Below, piece after piece: positions 1-13,551 of a stretch of DNA of 64,000 nt. This stretch comes from Pristionchus mayeri. Lineage: Eukaryota > Nematoda > Chromadorea > Rhabditida > Neodiplogasteridae. The notes under the pieces are model-generated. The model saw only the letters and a list, made by a program, of their open reading frames with translations. It did no database searches and was not told the origin of the DNA. The DNA is taken from positions 2,955,613-3,019,612 of the forward strand of contig BTRK01000006.1 of NCBI GenBank assembly GCA_036245805.1. The letters are read 5' to 3'. Position numbers and translations under genes: made by a program. How positions within the stretch are numbered: position 1 is the first letter of the stretch; every line of letters starts with the position of its first letter.

Positions 1-3000
1 CAGAAGGTGATACTGGGGACAGAAGGTGATACTGGGGACACAAGGTGATAATGGGGACAGAAGGTGATACAGAGGACAGAAGGTGATACTGGGGACAGAA
101 GGTGATACTGGGGACAGAAGGTGATACTGGGGACAGAAGGTGATACTGGGGACAGAAGGTGATACTGGGGACAGAAGGTGATACTGGGGACAGAAGGTGA
201 TACTGGGGACAGAAGGTGATACTGGGGACAGAAGGTGATACTGGGGACAGAAGGTGATACTGGGGACAGAAGGTGATACTGGGGACAGAAGGTGATACTG
301 GAGACACAAGGTGAGGCTGGGGACACAAGGTGATAATGGGGACACAAGGTGATACTGGGGACACAAGGTGATGCTGGGGACAGAAGGTGATACAGAGGAC
401 AGAAGGTGATACTGGAGACAGAAGGTGATACTGGGGACACAAGGTGATGCTGGGGACAGAAGGTGATACTGGGGACAGAAGGTGATACTGGGGACACAAG
501 GTGATGCTGGGGACACAAGGTAATGCTGGGGACAGAAGGTGATACTGGGGACAGAAGGTGATACTGGGGACAGAAGGTGATACAGAGGGCAGAAGGTGAT
601 ACTGGGGACAGAAGGTGATACTGGGGACACAAGGTGATAATGGGGACAGAAGGTGATACAGAGGACAGAAGGTGATACTGGGGACAGAAGGTGATACTGG
701 GGACAGAAGGTGATACTGGGGACAGAAGGTGATACTGGGGACAGAAGGTGATACTGGGGACAGAAGGTGATACTGGGGACAGAAGGTGATACTGGGGACA
801 GAAGGTGATACTGGGGACAGAAGGTGATACTGGGGACAGAAGGTGATACTGGGGACAGAAGGTGATACTGGGGACAGAAGGTGATACTGGAGACACAAGG
901 TGAGGCTGGGGACACAAGGTGATAATGGGGACACAAGGTGATACTGGGGACACAAGGTGATGCTGGGGACAGAAGGTGATATTGGGGACAGAAGGTGATA
1001 CTGGGGACAGAAGGTGATACAGAGGGCAGAAGGTGATACTGGGGACAGAAGGTGATACTGGGGACACAAGGTGATAATGGGGACAGAAGGTGATACAGAG
1101 GACAGAAGGTGATACTGGGGACAGAAGGTGATACTGGGGACAGAAGGTGATACTGGGGACAGAAGGTGATACTGGGGACAGAAGGTAATACTGGAGACAC
1201 AAGGTGAGGCTGGGGACACAAGGTGATAATGGGGACACAAGGTGATACTGGGGACACAAGGTGGTGCTGGGGACACAAGGTAATGCTGGGGACACAAAGT
1301 GCTGCTGGGGACAGAAGGTGATGCTGGGGACACAAGGTGGTGATACTGGGTACAGAAGGTGATACTGGGGACACAAGGTGATGCTGGGGACACAAGGTAA
1401 TGCTGGGGACAGAAGGTGATACTGGGGACAGAAGGTGATACTGGGGACAGAAGGTGATACAGAGGGCAGAAGGTGATACTGGGGACAGAAGGTGATACTG
1501 GGGACACAAGGTGATAATGGGGACAGAAGGTGATACTGGGGACAGAAGGTGATGCTGGGGACACAATGTGATACTGGGGACACAAGGTGATGCTGGGGAC
1601 ACAAGGTGATGCTGGGGACACAAGGTGATGATACTGGGTACAGAAGGTGATACTGGGGACACAAGGTGATGCTGGGGACACAAGGTAATGCTGGGGACAG
1701 AAGGTGATACTGGGGACAGAAGGTGATACTGGGGACACAAGGTGATGCTGGGGACAGAAGGTGATACTGGGGACAGAAGGTGATACTGGGGACACAAGGT
1801 GATGCTGGGGACACAAGGTAATGCTGGGGACAGAAGGTGATACTGGGGACAGAAGGTGATACTGGGGACAGAAGGTGATACAGAGGGCAGAAGGTGATAC
1901 TGGGGACAGAAGGTGATACTGGGGACACAAGGTGATAATGGGGACAGAAGGTGATACAGAGGACAGAAGGTGATACTGGGGACAGAAGGTGATACTGGGG
2001 ACAGAAGGTGATACTGGGGACAGAAGGTGATACTGGGGACAGAAGGTGATACTGGGGACAGAAGGTGATACTGGGGACAGAAGGTGATACTGGGGACAGA
2101 AGGTGATACTGGGGACAGAAGGTGATACTGGGGACAGAAGGTGATACTGGGGACAGAAGGTGATACTGGGGACAGAAGGTGATACTGGAGACACAAGGTG
2201 AGGCTGGGGACACAAGGTGATAATGGGGACACAAGGTGATACTGGGGACACAAGGTGATGCTGGGGACAGAAGGTGATACAGAGGACAGAAGGTGATACT
2301 GGAGACAGAAGGTGATACTGGGGACACAAGGTGATGCTGGGGACAGAAGGTGATACTGGGGACAGAAGGTGATACTGGGGACACAAGGTGATGCTGGGGA
2401 CACAAGGTAATGCTGGGGACAGAAGGTGATACTGGGGACAGAAGGTGATACTGGGGACAGAAGGTGATACAGAGGGCAGAAGGTGATACTGGGGACAGAA
2501 GGTGATACTGGGGACACAAGGTGATAATGGGGACAGAAGGTGATACAGAGGACAGAAGGTGATACTGGGGACAGAAGGTGATACTGGGGACAGAAGGTGA
2601 TACTGGGGACAGAAGGTGATACTGGGGACAGAAGGTGATACTGGGGACAGAAGGTGATACTGGGGACAGAAGGTGATACTGGGGACAGAAGGTGATACTG
2701 GGGACAGAAGGTGATACTGGGGACAGAAGGTGATACTGGGGACAGAAGGTGATACTGGGGACAGAAGGTGATACTGGAGACACAAGGTGAGGCTGGGGAC
2801 ACAAGGTGATAATGGGGACACAAGGTGATACTGGGGACACAAGGTGATGCTGGGGACAGAAGGTGATATTGGGGACAGAAGGTGATACTGGGGACAGAAG
2901 GTGATACAGAGGGCAGAAGGTGATACTGGGGACAGAAGGTGATACTGGGGACACAAGGTGATAATGGGGACAGAAGGTGATACAGAGGACAGAAGGTGAT

Positions 3001-3621
3001 ACTGGGGACAGAAGGTGATACTGGGGACAGAAGGTGATACTGGGGACAGAAGGTGATACTGGGGACAGAAGGTAATACTGGAGACACAAGGTGAGGCTGG
3101 GGACACAAGGTGATAATGGGGACACAAGGTGATACTGGGGACACAAGGTGGTGCTGGGGACACAAGGTAATGCTGGGGACACAAAGTGCTGCTGGGGACA
3201 GAAGGTGATGCTGGGGACACAAGGTGGTGATACTGGGTACAGAAGGTGATACTGGGGACACAAGGTGATGCTGGGGACACAAGGTAATGCTGGGGACAGA
3301 AGGTGATACTGGGGACAGAAGGTGATACTGGGGACAGAAGGTGATACAGAGGGCAGAAGGTGATACTGGGGACAGAAGGTGATACTGGGGACACAAGGTG
3401 ATAATGGGGACAGAAGGTGATACTGGGGACAGAAGGTGATGCTGGGGACACAATGTGATACTGGGGACACAAGGTGATGCTGGGGACACAAGGTGATGCT
3501 GGGGACACAAGGTGATGATACTGGGTACAGAAGGTGATACTGGGGACACAAGGTGATGCTGGGGACACAAGGTAATGCTGGGGACAGAAGGTGATACTGG
3601 GGACAGAAGGTGATACTGGGG
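1..3621. repeat. Tandem higher-order repeat, period 1,887 bp
   Basis: Bases 1-1,734 match 1,888-3,621 at a constant offset of 1,887 bp (99 units of 19 bp plus two 3-bp insertions). Markers that line up include the GGTGGTGATAC form (1,336 and 3,223), GGTGATGATAC (1,624 and 3,511), GATATTGG (near 981 and 2,868) and AGGTAATACTGGAGACAC (near 1,183 and 3,070). The match ends near 1,735/3,622. I saw no mismatch in the lines compared by eye. No 28-bp element lies within it. Confidence 0.85.
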
Positions 3622-3879
3622 ACAGAAGGTGATACAGAGGGCAGAAGGTGATACTGGGGACAGAAGGTGATACTGGGGACACAAGGTGATAATGGGGACA
3701 GAAGGTGATACTGGGGACAGAAGGTGATGCTGGGGACACAATGTGATACTGGGGACACAAGGTGATGCTGGGGACACAAGGTGATGCTGGGGACACAAGG
3801 TGATGCTGGGGACACAAGGTGATACTGGGAACACAATGTGATGCTGGGGACACAAGGTGATACTGGGGACACAAGGCGA

Positions 3880-3945
3880 TTAAGCTGGTGAGAGAAAACA
3901 CCCTAAGTTAAGCTGGTGAGAGAAAACACCCTAAAAAAACACCCT
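3880..3945 (-). repeat. 28-bp element block, two units (L1)
   Basis: First interruption of the 19-bp array in the window. Unit one is 3,880-3,907 and unit two starts at 3,908. A 10-bp A-rich tail of the same family follows, ending in ACACCCT. On the minus strand each unit begins AGGGTGTTTTCTCTCACCAG. The block sits between ACAAGGCGA and GATGCTGGGG of flanking minisatellite units. The next block is 1,173 bp away. Confidence 0.95.
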
Positions 3946-5052
3946 GATGCTGGGGACACAAGGTGATACTGGGGACAGAAGGTGATACTGGGGACACAAG
4001 GTGATAATGGGGACACAAGGTGATAATGGGGACAGAAGGTGATACTGGGGACAGAAGGTGATACTGGGGACAGAAAGTGATACAGAGGACAGAAGGTGAT
4101 ACTGGGGACAGAAGGTGATACTGGGGACACAAGGTGATGCTGGGGACAGAAGGTGATACTGGGGACAGAAGGTGATACTGGGGACACAAGGTGATGCTGG
4201 GGACACAAGGTAATGCTGGGGACAGAAGGTGATACTGGGGACAGAAGGTGATACTGGGGACAGAAGGTGATACAGAGGGCAGAAGGTGATACTGGGGACA
4301 GAAGGTGATACTGGGGACACAAGGTGATAATGGGGACAGAAGGTGATACAGAGGACAGAAGGTGATACTGGGGACAGAAGGTGATACTGGGGACAGAAGG
4401 TGATACTGGGGACAGAAGGTGATACTGGGGACAGAAGGTGATACTGGGGACAGAAGGTGATACTGGGGACAGAAGGTGATACTGGGGACAGAAGGTGATA
4501 CTGGGGACAGAAGGTGATACTGGGGACAGAAGGTGATACTGGGGACAGAAGGTGATACTGGGGACAGAAGGTGATACTGGGGACAGAAGGTGATACTGGG
4601 GACAGAAGGTGATGCTGGGGACACAATGTGATACTGGGGACACAAGGTGATGCTGGGGACACAAGGTGATACTGGGGACAGAAGGTGATACTGGGGACAG
4701 AAGGTGATACTGGGGACAGAAGGTGATACAGAGGACAGAAGGTGATGCTGGGGACACAAGGTGGTGATACTGGGTACAGAAGGTGATACTGGGGACACAA
4801 GGTGATGCTGGGGACACAAGGTAATGCTGGGGACAGAAGGTGATACTGGGGACAGAAGGTGATACTGGGGACAGAAGGTGATACTGGGGACACAAGGTGA
4901 TAATGGGGACAGAAGGTGATACTGGGGACAGAAGGTGATGCTGGGGACACAAGGTGATACTGGGGACACAAGGTGATGCTGGGGACACAAGGTGATACTG
5001 GGAACACAATGTGATGCTGGGGACACAAGGTGATACTGGGGACACAAGGCGA

Positions 5053-5118
5053 TTAAGCTGGTGAGAGAAAACACCCTAAGTTAAGCTGGTGAGAGAAAAC
5101 ACCCTAAAAAAACACCCT
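5053..5118 (-). repeat. 28-bp element block, two units (L2)
   Basis: 66-bp block matching L1 in length and flanks. Just after it the array carries the distinctive units AAGATGATAC and AAAGAGATAC (near 5,230-5,252), which follow only some of the elements (also L3, L5, L7, L8, L10, L13 and L16) and mark a second class of downstream flank. Distance to the next block is 2,392 bp, containing two 3-bp-longer units. Confidence 0.95.
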
Positions 5119-7444
5119 GATGCTGGGGACACAAGGTGATACTGGGGACAGAAGGTGATACTGGGGACACAAGGTGATAATGGGGACACAAGGTGATAAT
5201 GGGGACAGAAGGTGATACTGGGGACAGAAGATGATACTGGGGACAGAAAGAGATACAGAGGACAGAAGGTGATACTGGGGACAGAAGGTGATACTGGGGA
5301 CACAAGGTGATTCTGGGGACAGAAGGTGATACTGGGGACAGAAGGTGATACTGGGGACACAAGGTGATGCTGGGGACACAAGGCTATGCTGGGGACAGAA
5401 GGTGATACTGGGGACAGAAGGTGATACTAGGGACAGAAGGTGATACAGAGGGCAGAAGGTGATACTGGGGACAGAAGGTGATACTGGGGACACAAGGTGA
5501 TAATGGGGACAGAAGGTGATACAGAGGACAGAAGGTGATACTGGGGAGAGAAGGTGATACTGGGGACAGAAGGTGATACTGGGGACAGAAGGTGATACTG
5601 GGGACAGAAGGTGATACTGGGGACAGAAGGTGATACAGAGGGCAGAAGGTGATACTGGGGACAGAAGGTGATACTGGGGACACAAGGTGATAATGGGGAC
5701 AGAAGGTGATACAGAGGACAGAAGGTGATACTGGGGACAGAAGGTGATACTGGGGACAGAAGGTGATACTGGGGACAGAAGGTGATACTGGAGACACAAG
5801 GTGAGGCTGGGGACACAAGGTGATAATGGGGACACAAGGTGATACTGGGGACACAAGGTGATGCTGGGGACAGAAGGTGATATTGGGGACAGAAGGTGAT
5901 ACTGGGGACAGAAGGTGATACAGAGGGCAGAAGGTGATACTGGGGACAGAAGGTGATACTGGGGACACAAGGTGATAATGGGGACAGAAGGTGATACAGA
6001 GGACAGAAGGTGATACTGGGGACAGAAGGTGATACTGGGGACAGAAGGTGATACTGGGGACAGAAGGTGATACTGGGGACAGAAGGTAATACTGGAGACA
6101 CAAGGTGAGGCTGGGGACACAAGGTGATAATGGGGACACAAGGTGATACTGGGGACACAAGGTGGTGCTGGGGACACAAGGTAATGCTGGGGACACAAAG
6201 TGCTGCTGGGGACAGAAGGTGATGCTGGGGACACAAGGTGGTGATACTGGGTACAGAAGGTGATACTGGGGACACAAGGTGATGCTGGGGACACAAGGTA
6301 ATGCTGGGGACAGAAGGTGATACTGGGGACAGAAGGTGATACTGGGGACAGAAGGTGATACAGAGGGCAGAAGGTGATACTGGGGACAGAAGGTGATACT
6401 GGGGACACAAGGTGATAATGGGGACAGAAGGTGATACTGGGGACAGAAGGTGATGCTGGGGACACAATGTGATACTGGGGACACAAGGTGATGCTGGGGA
6501 CACAAGGTGATGCTGGGGACACAAGGTGATGCTGGGGACACAAGGTGATACTGGGAACACAATGTGATGCTGGGGACACAAGGTGATACTGGGGACAGAA
6601 GGTGATACTGGGGACAGAAGGTGATACAGAGGGCAGAAGGTGATACTGGGGACAGAAGGTGATACTGGGGACACAAGGTGATAATGGGGACAGAAGGTGA
6701 TACAGAGGACAGAAGGTGATACTGGGGACAGAAGGTGATACTGGGGACAGAAGGTGATACTGGGGACAGAAGGTGATACTGGGGACAGAAGGTGATACTG
6801 GGGACAGAAGGTGATACTGGGGACAGAAGGTGATACTGGGGACAGAAGGTGATACTGGGGACAGAAGGTGATACTGGGGACAGAAGGTGATACTGGGGAC
6901 AGAAGGTGATACTGGGGACAGAAGGTGATACTGGGGACAGAAGGTGATACTGGGGACAGAAGGTGATGCTGGGGACACAATGTGATACTGGGGACACAAG
7001 GTGATGCTGGGGACACAAGGTGATACTGGGGACAGAAGGTGATACTGGGGACAGAAGGTGATACTGGGGACAGAAGGTGATACAGAGGACAGAAGGTGAT
7101 GCTGGGGACACAAGGTGGTGATACTGGGTACAGAAGGTGATACTGGGGACACAAGGTGATGCTGGGGACACAAGGTAATGCTGGGGACAGAAGGTGATAC
7201 TGGGGACAGAAGGTGATACTGGGGACAGAAGGTGATACAGAGGGCAGAAGGTGATACTGGGGACAGAAGGTGATACTGGGGACACAAGGTGATAATGGGG
7301 ACAGAAGGTGATACTGGGGACAGAAGGTGATGCTGGGGACACAAGGTGATACTGGGGACACAAGGTGATGCTGGGGACACAAGGTGATACTGGGAACACA
7401 ATGTGATGCTGGGGACACAAGGTGATACTGGGGACACAAGGCGA

Positions 7445-7510
7445 TTAAGCTGGTGAGAGAAAACACCCTAAGTTAAGCTGGTGAGAGAAAACACCCTAAA
7501 AAAACACCCT
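7445..7510 (-). repeat. 28-bp element block, two units (L3)
   Basis: 66-bp block that opens the first of three 1,553-bp higher-order copies (7,445-8,997). Confidence 0.95.
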
Positions 7511-8997
7511 GATGCTGGGGACACAAGGTGATACTGGGGACAGAAGGTGATACTGGGGACACAAGGTGATAATGGGGACACAAGGTGATAATGGGGACAG
7601 AAGGTGATACTGGGGACAGAAGATGATACTGGGGACAGAAAGAGATACAGAGGACAGAAGGTGATACTGGGGACAGAAGGTGATACTGGGGACACAAGGT
7701 GATTCTGGGGACAGAAGGTGATACTGGGGACAGAAGGTGATACTGGGGACACAAGGTGATGCTGGGGACACAAGGCTATGCTGGGGACAGAAGGTGATAC
7801 TGGGGACAGAAGGTGATACTAGGGACAGAAGGTGATACAGAGGGCAGAAGGTGATACTGGGGACAGAAGGTGATACTGGGGACACAAGGTGATAATGGGG
7901 ACAGAAGGTGATACAGAGGACAGAAGGTGATACTGGGGAGAGAAGGTGATACTGGGGACAGAAGGTGATACTGGGGACAGAAGGTGATACTGGGGACAGA
8001 AGGTGATACTGGGGACAGAAGGTGATACAGAGGGCAGAAGGTGATACTGGGGACAGAAGGTGATACTGGGGACACAAGGTGATAATGGGGACAGAAGGTG
8101 ATACAGAGGACAGAAGGTGATACTGGGGACAGAAGGTGATACTGGGGACAGAAGGTGATACTGGGGACAGAAGGTGATACTGGAGACACAAGGTGAGGCT
8201 GGGGACACAAGGTGATAATGGGGACACAAGGTGATACTGGGGACACAAGGTGATGCTGGGGACAGAAGGTGATATTGGGGACAGAAGGTGATACTGGGGA
8301 CAGAAGGTGATACAGAGGGCAGAAGGTGATACTGGGGACAGAAGGTGATACTGGGGACACAAGGTGATAATGGGGACAGAAGGTGATACAGAGGACAGAA
8401 GGTGATACTGGGGACAGAAGGTGATACTGGGGACAGAAGGTGATACTGGGGACAGAAGGTGATACTGGGGACAGAAGGTAATACTGGAGACACAAGGTGA
8501 GGCTGGGGACACAAGGTGATAATGGGGACACAAGGTGATACTGGGGACACAAGGTGGTGCTGGGGACACAAGGTAATGCTGGGGACACAAAGTGCTGCTG
8601 GGGACAGAAGGTGATGCTGGGGACACAAGGTGGTGATACTGGGTACAGAAGGTGATACTGGGGACACAAGGTGATGCTGGGGACACAAGGTAATGCTGGG
8701 GACAGAAGGTGATACTGGGGACAGAAGGTGATACTGGGGACAGAAGGTGATACAGAGGGCAGAAGGTGATACTGGGGACAGAAGGTGATACTGGGGACAC
8801 AAGGTGATAATGGGGACAGAAGGTGATACTGGGGACAGAAGGTGATGCTGGGGACACAATGTGATACTGGGGACACAAGGTGATGCTGGGGACACAAGGT
8901 GATGCTGGGGACACAAGGTGATGCTGGGGACACAAGGTGATACTGGGAACACAATGTGATGCTGGGGACACAAGGTGATACTGGGGACACAAGGCGA
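7445..8997. repeat. Higher-order block of 1,553 bp, copy 1
   Basis: Element-to-element interval of exactly 1,553 bp (66-bp element, 2-bp phase step, 78 units and one 3-bp insertion). The same interval recurs at 18,329 and 26,663 with the same order of variants, including the rare ACAAAGTGCTGCTGGGG near 8,586. Reading the minus strand of the three copies gives the same 507-residue open frame, apart from one substitution each in copies 2 and 3. Confidence 0.88.
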
Positions 8998-9063
8998 TTA
9001 AGCTGGTGAGAGAAAACACCCTAAGTTAAGCTGGTGAGAGAAAACACCCTAAAAAAACACCCT
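8998..9063 (-). repeat. 28-bp element block, two units (L4)
   Basis: 66-bp block. The interval to the next block is 983 bp, the shortest of a family of intervals (983, 1,097, 1,135, 1,154 and 1,173 bp) that differ only by multiples of 19. Confidence 0.95.
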
Positions 9064-9980
9064 GATGCTGGGGACACAAGGTGATACTGGGGACAGAAGG
9101 TGATACTGGGGACACAAGGTGATAATGGGGACACAAGGTGATAATGGGGACAGAAGGTGATACTGGGGACAGAAGGTGATACTGGGGACACAAGGTGATG
9201 CTGGGGACAGAAGGTGATACTGGGGACAGAAGGTGATACTGGGGACACAAGGTGATGCTGGGGACACAAGGTAATGCTGGGGACAGAAGGTGATACTGGG
9301 GACAGAAGGTGATACTGGGGACAGAAGGTGATACAGAGGGCAGAAGGTGATACTGGGGACAGAAGGTGATACTGGGGACAGAAGGTGATACTGGGGACAG
9401 AAGGTGATACTGGGGACAGAAGGTGATACTGGGGACAGAAGGTGATACTGGGGACAGAAGGTGATACTGGGGACAGAAGGTGATACTGGGGACAGAAGGT
9501 GATGCTGGGGACACAATGTGATACTGGGGACACAAGGTGATGCTGGGGACACAAGGTGATACTGGGGACAGAAGGTGATACTGGGGACAGAAGGTGATAC
9601 TGGGGACAGAAGGTGATACAGAGGACAGAAGGTGATGCTGGGGACACAAGGTGGTGATACTGGGTACAGAAGGTGATACTGGGGACACAAGGTGATGCTG
9701 GGGACACAAGGTAATGCTGGGGACAGAAGGTGATACTGGGGACAGAAGGTGATACTGGGGACAGAAGGTGATACAGAGGGCAGAAGGTGATACTGGGGAC
9801 AGAAGGTGATACTGGGGACACAAGGTGATAATGGGGACAGAAGGTGATACTGGGGACAGAAGGTGATGCTGGGGACACAAGGTGATACTGGGGACACAAG
9901 GTGATGCTGGGGACACAAGGTGATACTGGGAACACAATGTGATGCTGGGGACACAAGGTGATACTGGGGACACAAGGCGA

Positions 9981-10046
9981 TTAAGCTGGTGAGAGAAAAC
10001 ACCCTAAGTTAAGCTGGTGAGAGAAAACACCCTAAAAAAACACCCT
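9981..10046 (-). repeat. 28-bp element block, two units (L5)
   Basis: 66-bp block, preceded by the conserved flank containing GGGAACACAATGTGATGC. Next block 2,408 bp away. Confidence 0.95.
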
Positions 10047-12388
10047 GATGCTGGGGACACAAGGTGATACTGGGGACAGAAGGTGATACTGGGGACACAA
10101 GGTGATAATGGGGACACAAGGTGATAATGGGGACAGAAGGTGATACTGGGGACAGAAGATGATACTGGGGACAGAAAGAGATACAGAGGACAGAAGGTGA
10201 TACTGGGGACAGAAGGTGATACTGGGGACACAAGGTGATTCTGGGGACAGAAGGTGATACTGGGGACAGAAGGTGATACTGGGGACACAAGGTGATGCTG
10301 GGGACACAAGGCTATGCTGGGGACAGAAGGTGATACTGGGGACAGAAGGTGATACTAGGGACAGAAGGTGATACAGAGGGCAGAAGGTGATACTGGGGAC
10401 AGAAGGTGATACTGGGGACACAAGGTGATAATGGGGACAGAAGGTGATACAGAGGACAGAAGGTGATACTGGGGAGAGAAGGTGATACTGGGGACAGAAG
10501 GTGATACTGGGGACAGAAGGTGATACTGGGGACAGAAGGTGATACTGGGGACAGAAGGTGATACTGGGGACAGAAGGTGATACTGGGGACAGAAGGTGAT
10601 ACTGGGGACAGAAGGTGATACTGGGGACAGAAGGTGATACTGGGGACAGAAGGTGATACTGGGGACAGAAGGTGATACTGGAGACACAAGGTGAGGCTGG
10701 GGACACAAGGTGATAATGGGGACACAAGGTGATAATGGGGACAGAAGGTGATACTGGGGACAGAAGGTGATACTGGGGACAGAAAGTGATACAGAGGACA
10801 GAAGGTGATACTGGGGACAGAAGGTGATACTGGGGACACAAGGTGATGCTGGGGACAGAAGGTGATACTGGGGACAGAAGGTGATACTGGGGACACAAGG
10901 TGATGCTGGGGACACAAGGTAATGCTGGGGACAGAAGGTGATACTGGGGACAGAAGGTGATACTGGGGACAGAAGGTGATACAGAGGGCAGAAGGTGATA
11001 CTGGGGACAGAAGGTGATACTGGGGACACAAGGTGATAATGGGGACAGAAGGTGATACAGAGGACAGAAGGTGATACTGGGGACAGAAGGTGATACTGGG
11101 GACAGAAGGTGATACTGGGGACAGAAGGTGATACTGGGGACAGAAGGTGATACTGGGGACAGAAGGTGATACTGGGGACAGAAGGTGATACTGGGGACAG
11201 AAGGTGATACTGGGGACAGAAGGTGATACTGGGGACAGAAGGTGATACTGGGGACAGAAGGTGATACTGGGGACAGAAGGTGATACTGGGGACAGAAGGT
11301 GATACTGGGGACAGAAGGTGATGCTGGGGACACAATGTGATACTGGGGACACAAGGTGATGCTGGGGACACAAGGTGATACTGGGGACAGAAGGTGATAC
11401 TGGGGACAGAAGGTGATACTGGGGACAGAAGGTGATACAGAGGACAGAAGGTGATGCTGGGGACAGAAGGTGATACTGGGGACAGAAGGTGATACTGGGG
11501 ACAGAAGGTGATACTGGGGACAGAAGGTGATACTGGGGACAGAAGGTGATGCTGGGGACACAATGTGATACTGGGGACACAAGGTGAGGCTGGGGACACA
11601 AGGTGATAATGGGGACACAAGGTGATACTGGGGACACAAGGTGATGCTGGGGACAGAAGGTGATATTGGGGACAGAAGGTGATACTGGGGACAGAAGGTG
11701 ATACAGAGGGCAGAAGGTGATACTGGGGACAGAAGGTGATACTGGGGACACAAGGTGATAATGGGGACAGAAGGTGATACAGAGGACAGAAGGTGATACT
11801 GGGGACAGAAGGTGATACTGGGGACAGAAGGTGATACTGGGGACAGAAGGTGATACTGGGGACAGAAGGTAATACTGGAGACACAAGGTGAGGCTGGGGA
11901 CACAAGGTGATAATGGGGACACAAGGTGATACTGGGGACACAAGGTGGTGCTGGGGACACAAGGTAATGCTGGGGACACAAAGTGCTGCTGGGGACAGAA
12001 GGTGATGCTGGGGACACAAGGTGGTGATACTGGGTACAGAAGGTGATACTGGGGACACAAGGTGATGCTGGGGACACAAGGTAATGCTGGGGACAGAAGG
12101 TGATACTGGGGACAGAAGGTGATACTGGGGACAGAAGGTGATACAGAGGGCAGAAGGTGATACTGGGGACAGAAGGTGATACTGGGGACACAAGGTGATA
12201 ATGGGGACAGAAGGTGATACTGGGGACAGAAGGTGATGCTGGGGACACAATGTGATACTGGGGACACAAGGTGATGCTGGGGACACAAGGTGATGCTGGG
12301 GACACAAGGTGATGCTGGGGACACAAGGTGATACTGGGAACACAATGTGATGCTGGGGACACAAGGTGATACTGGGGACACAAGGCGA

Positions 12389-12454
12389 TTAAGCTGGTGA
12401 GAGAAAACACCCTAAGTTAAGCTGGTGAGAGAAAACACCCTAAAAAAACACCCT
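12389..12454 (-). repeat. 28-bp element block, two units (L6)
   Basis: 66-bp block. The 1,097-bp interval after it matches the 983-bp interval after L4, with six extra consensus units in the homogeneous run near 12,760-13,010. Confidence 0.95.
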
Positions 12455-13485
12455 GATGCTGGGGACACAAGGTGATACTGGGGACAGAAGGTGATACTGG
12501 GGACACAAGGTGATAATGGGGACACAAGGTGATAATGGGGACAGAAGGTGATACTGGGGACAGAAGGTGATACTGGGGACACAAGGTGATGCTGGGGACA
12601 GAAGGTGATACTGGGGACAGAAGGTGATACTGGGGACACAAGGTGATGCTGGGGACACAAGGTAATGCTGGGGACAGAAGGTGATACTGGGGACAGAAGG
12701 TGATACTGGGGACAGAAGGTGATACAGAGGGCAGAAGGTGATACTGGGGACAGAAGGTGATACTGGGGACAGAAGGTGATACTGGGGACAGAAGGTGATA
12801 CTGGGGACAGAAGGTGATACTGGGGACAGAAGGTGATACTGGGGACAGAAGGTGATACTGGGGACAGAAGGTGATACTGGGGACAGAAGGTGATACTGGG
12901 GACAGAAGGTGATACTGGGGACAGAAGGTGATACTGGGGACAGAAGGTGATACTGGGGACAGAAGGTGATACTGGGGACAGAAGGTGATACTGGGGACAG
13001 AAGGTGATGCTGGGGACACAATGTGATACTGGGGACACAAGGTGATGCTGGGGACACAAGGTGATACTGGGGACAGAAGGTGATACTGGGGACAGAAGGT
13101 GATACTGGGGACAGAAGGTGATACAGAGGACAGAAGGTGATGCTGGGGACACAAGGTGGTGATACTGGGTACAGAAGGTGATACTGGGGACACAAGGTGA
13201 TGCTGGGGACACAAGGTAATGCTGGGGACAGAAGGTGATACTGGGGACAGAAGGTGATACTGGGGACAGAAGGTGATACAGAGGGCAGAAGGTGATACTG
13301 GGGACAGAAGGTGATACTGGGGACACAAGGTGATAATGGGGACAGAAGGTGATACTGGGGACAGAAGGTGATGCTGGGGACACAAGGTGATACTGGGGAC
13401 ACAAGGTGATGCTGGGGACACAAGGTGATACTGGGAACACAATGTGATGCTGGGGACACAAGGTGATACTGGGGACACAAGGCGA

Positions 13486-13551
13486 TTAAGCTGGTGAGAG
13501 AAAACACCCTAAGTTAAGCTGGTGAGAGAAAACACCCTAAAAAAACACCCT
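13486..13551 (-). repeat. 28-bp element block, two units (L7)
   Basis: 66-bp block, followed by the longest element-free interval of the left arm (4,843 bp to the next block). Confidence 0.95.

Noticed and set aside
3880..3945. CRISPR array (28-bp direct repeats)
   Set aside because: Repeats abut without spacers, the surroundings are minisatellite rather than unique spacers, and no cas-like gene is present.
3880..3945. Transposon or insertion sequence at the 28-bp blocks
   Set aside because: Only 38-178 bp, no terminal inverted repeats, no target duplication beyond an ambiguous GA, and no coding capacity.
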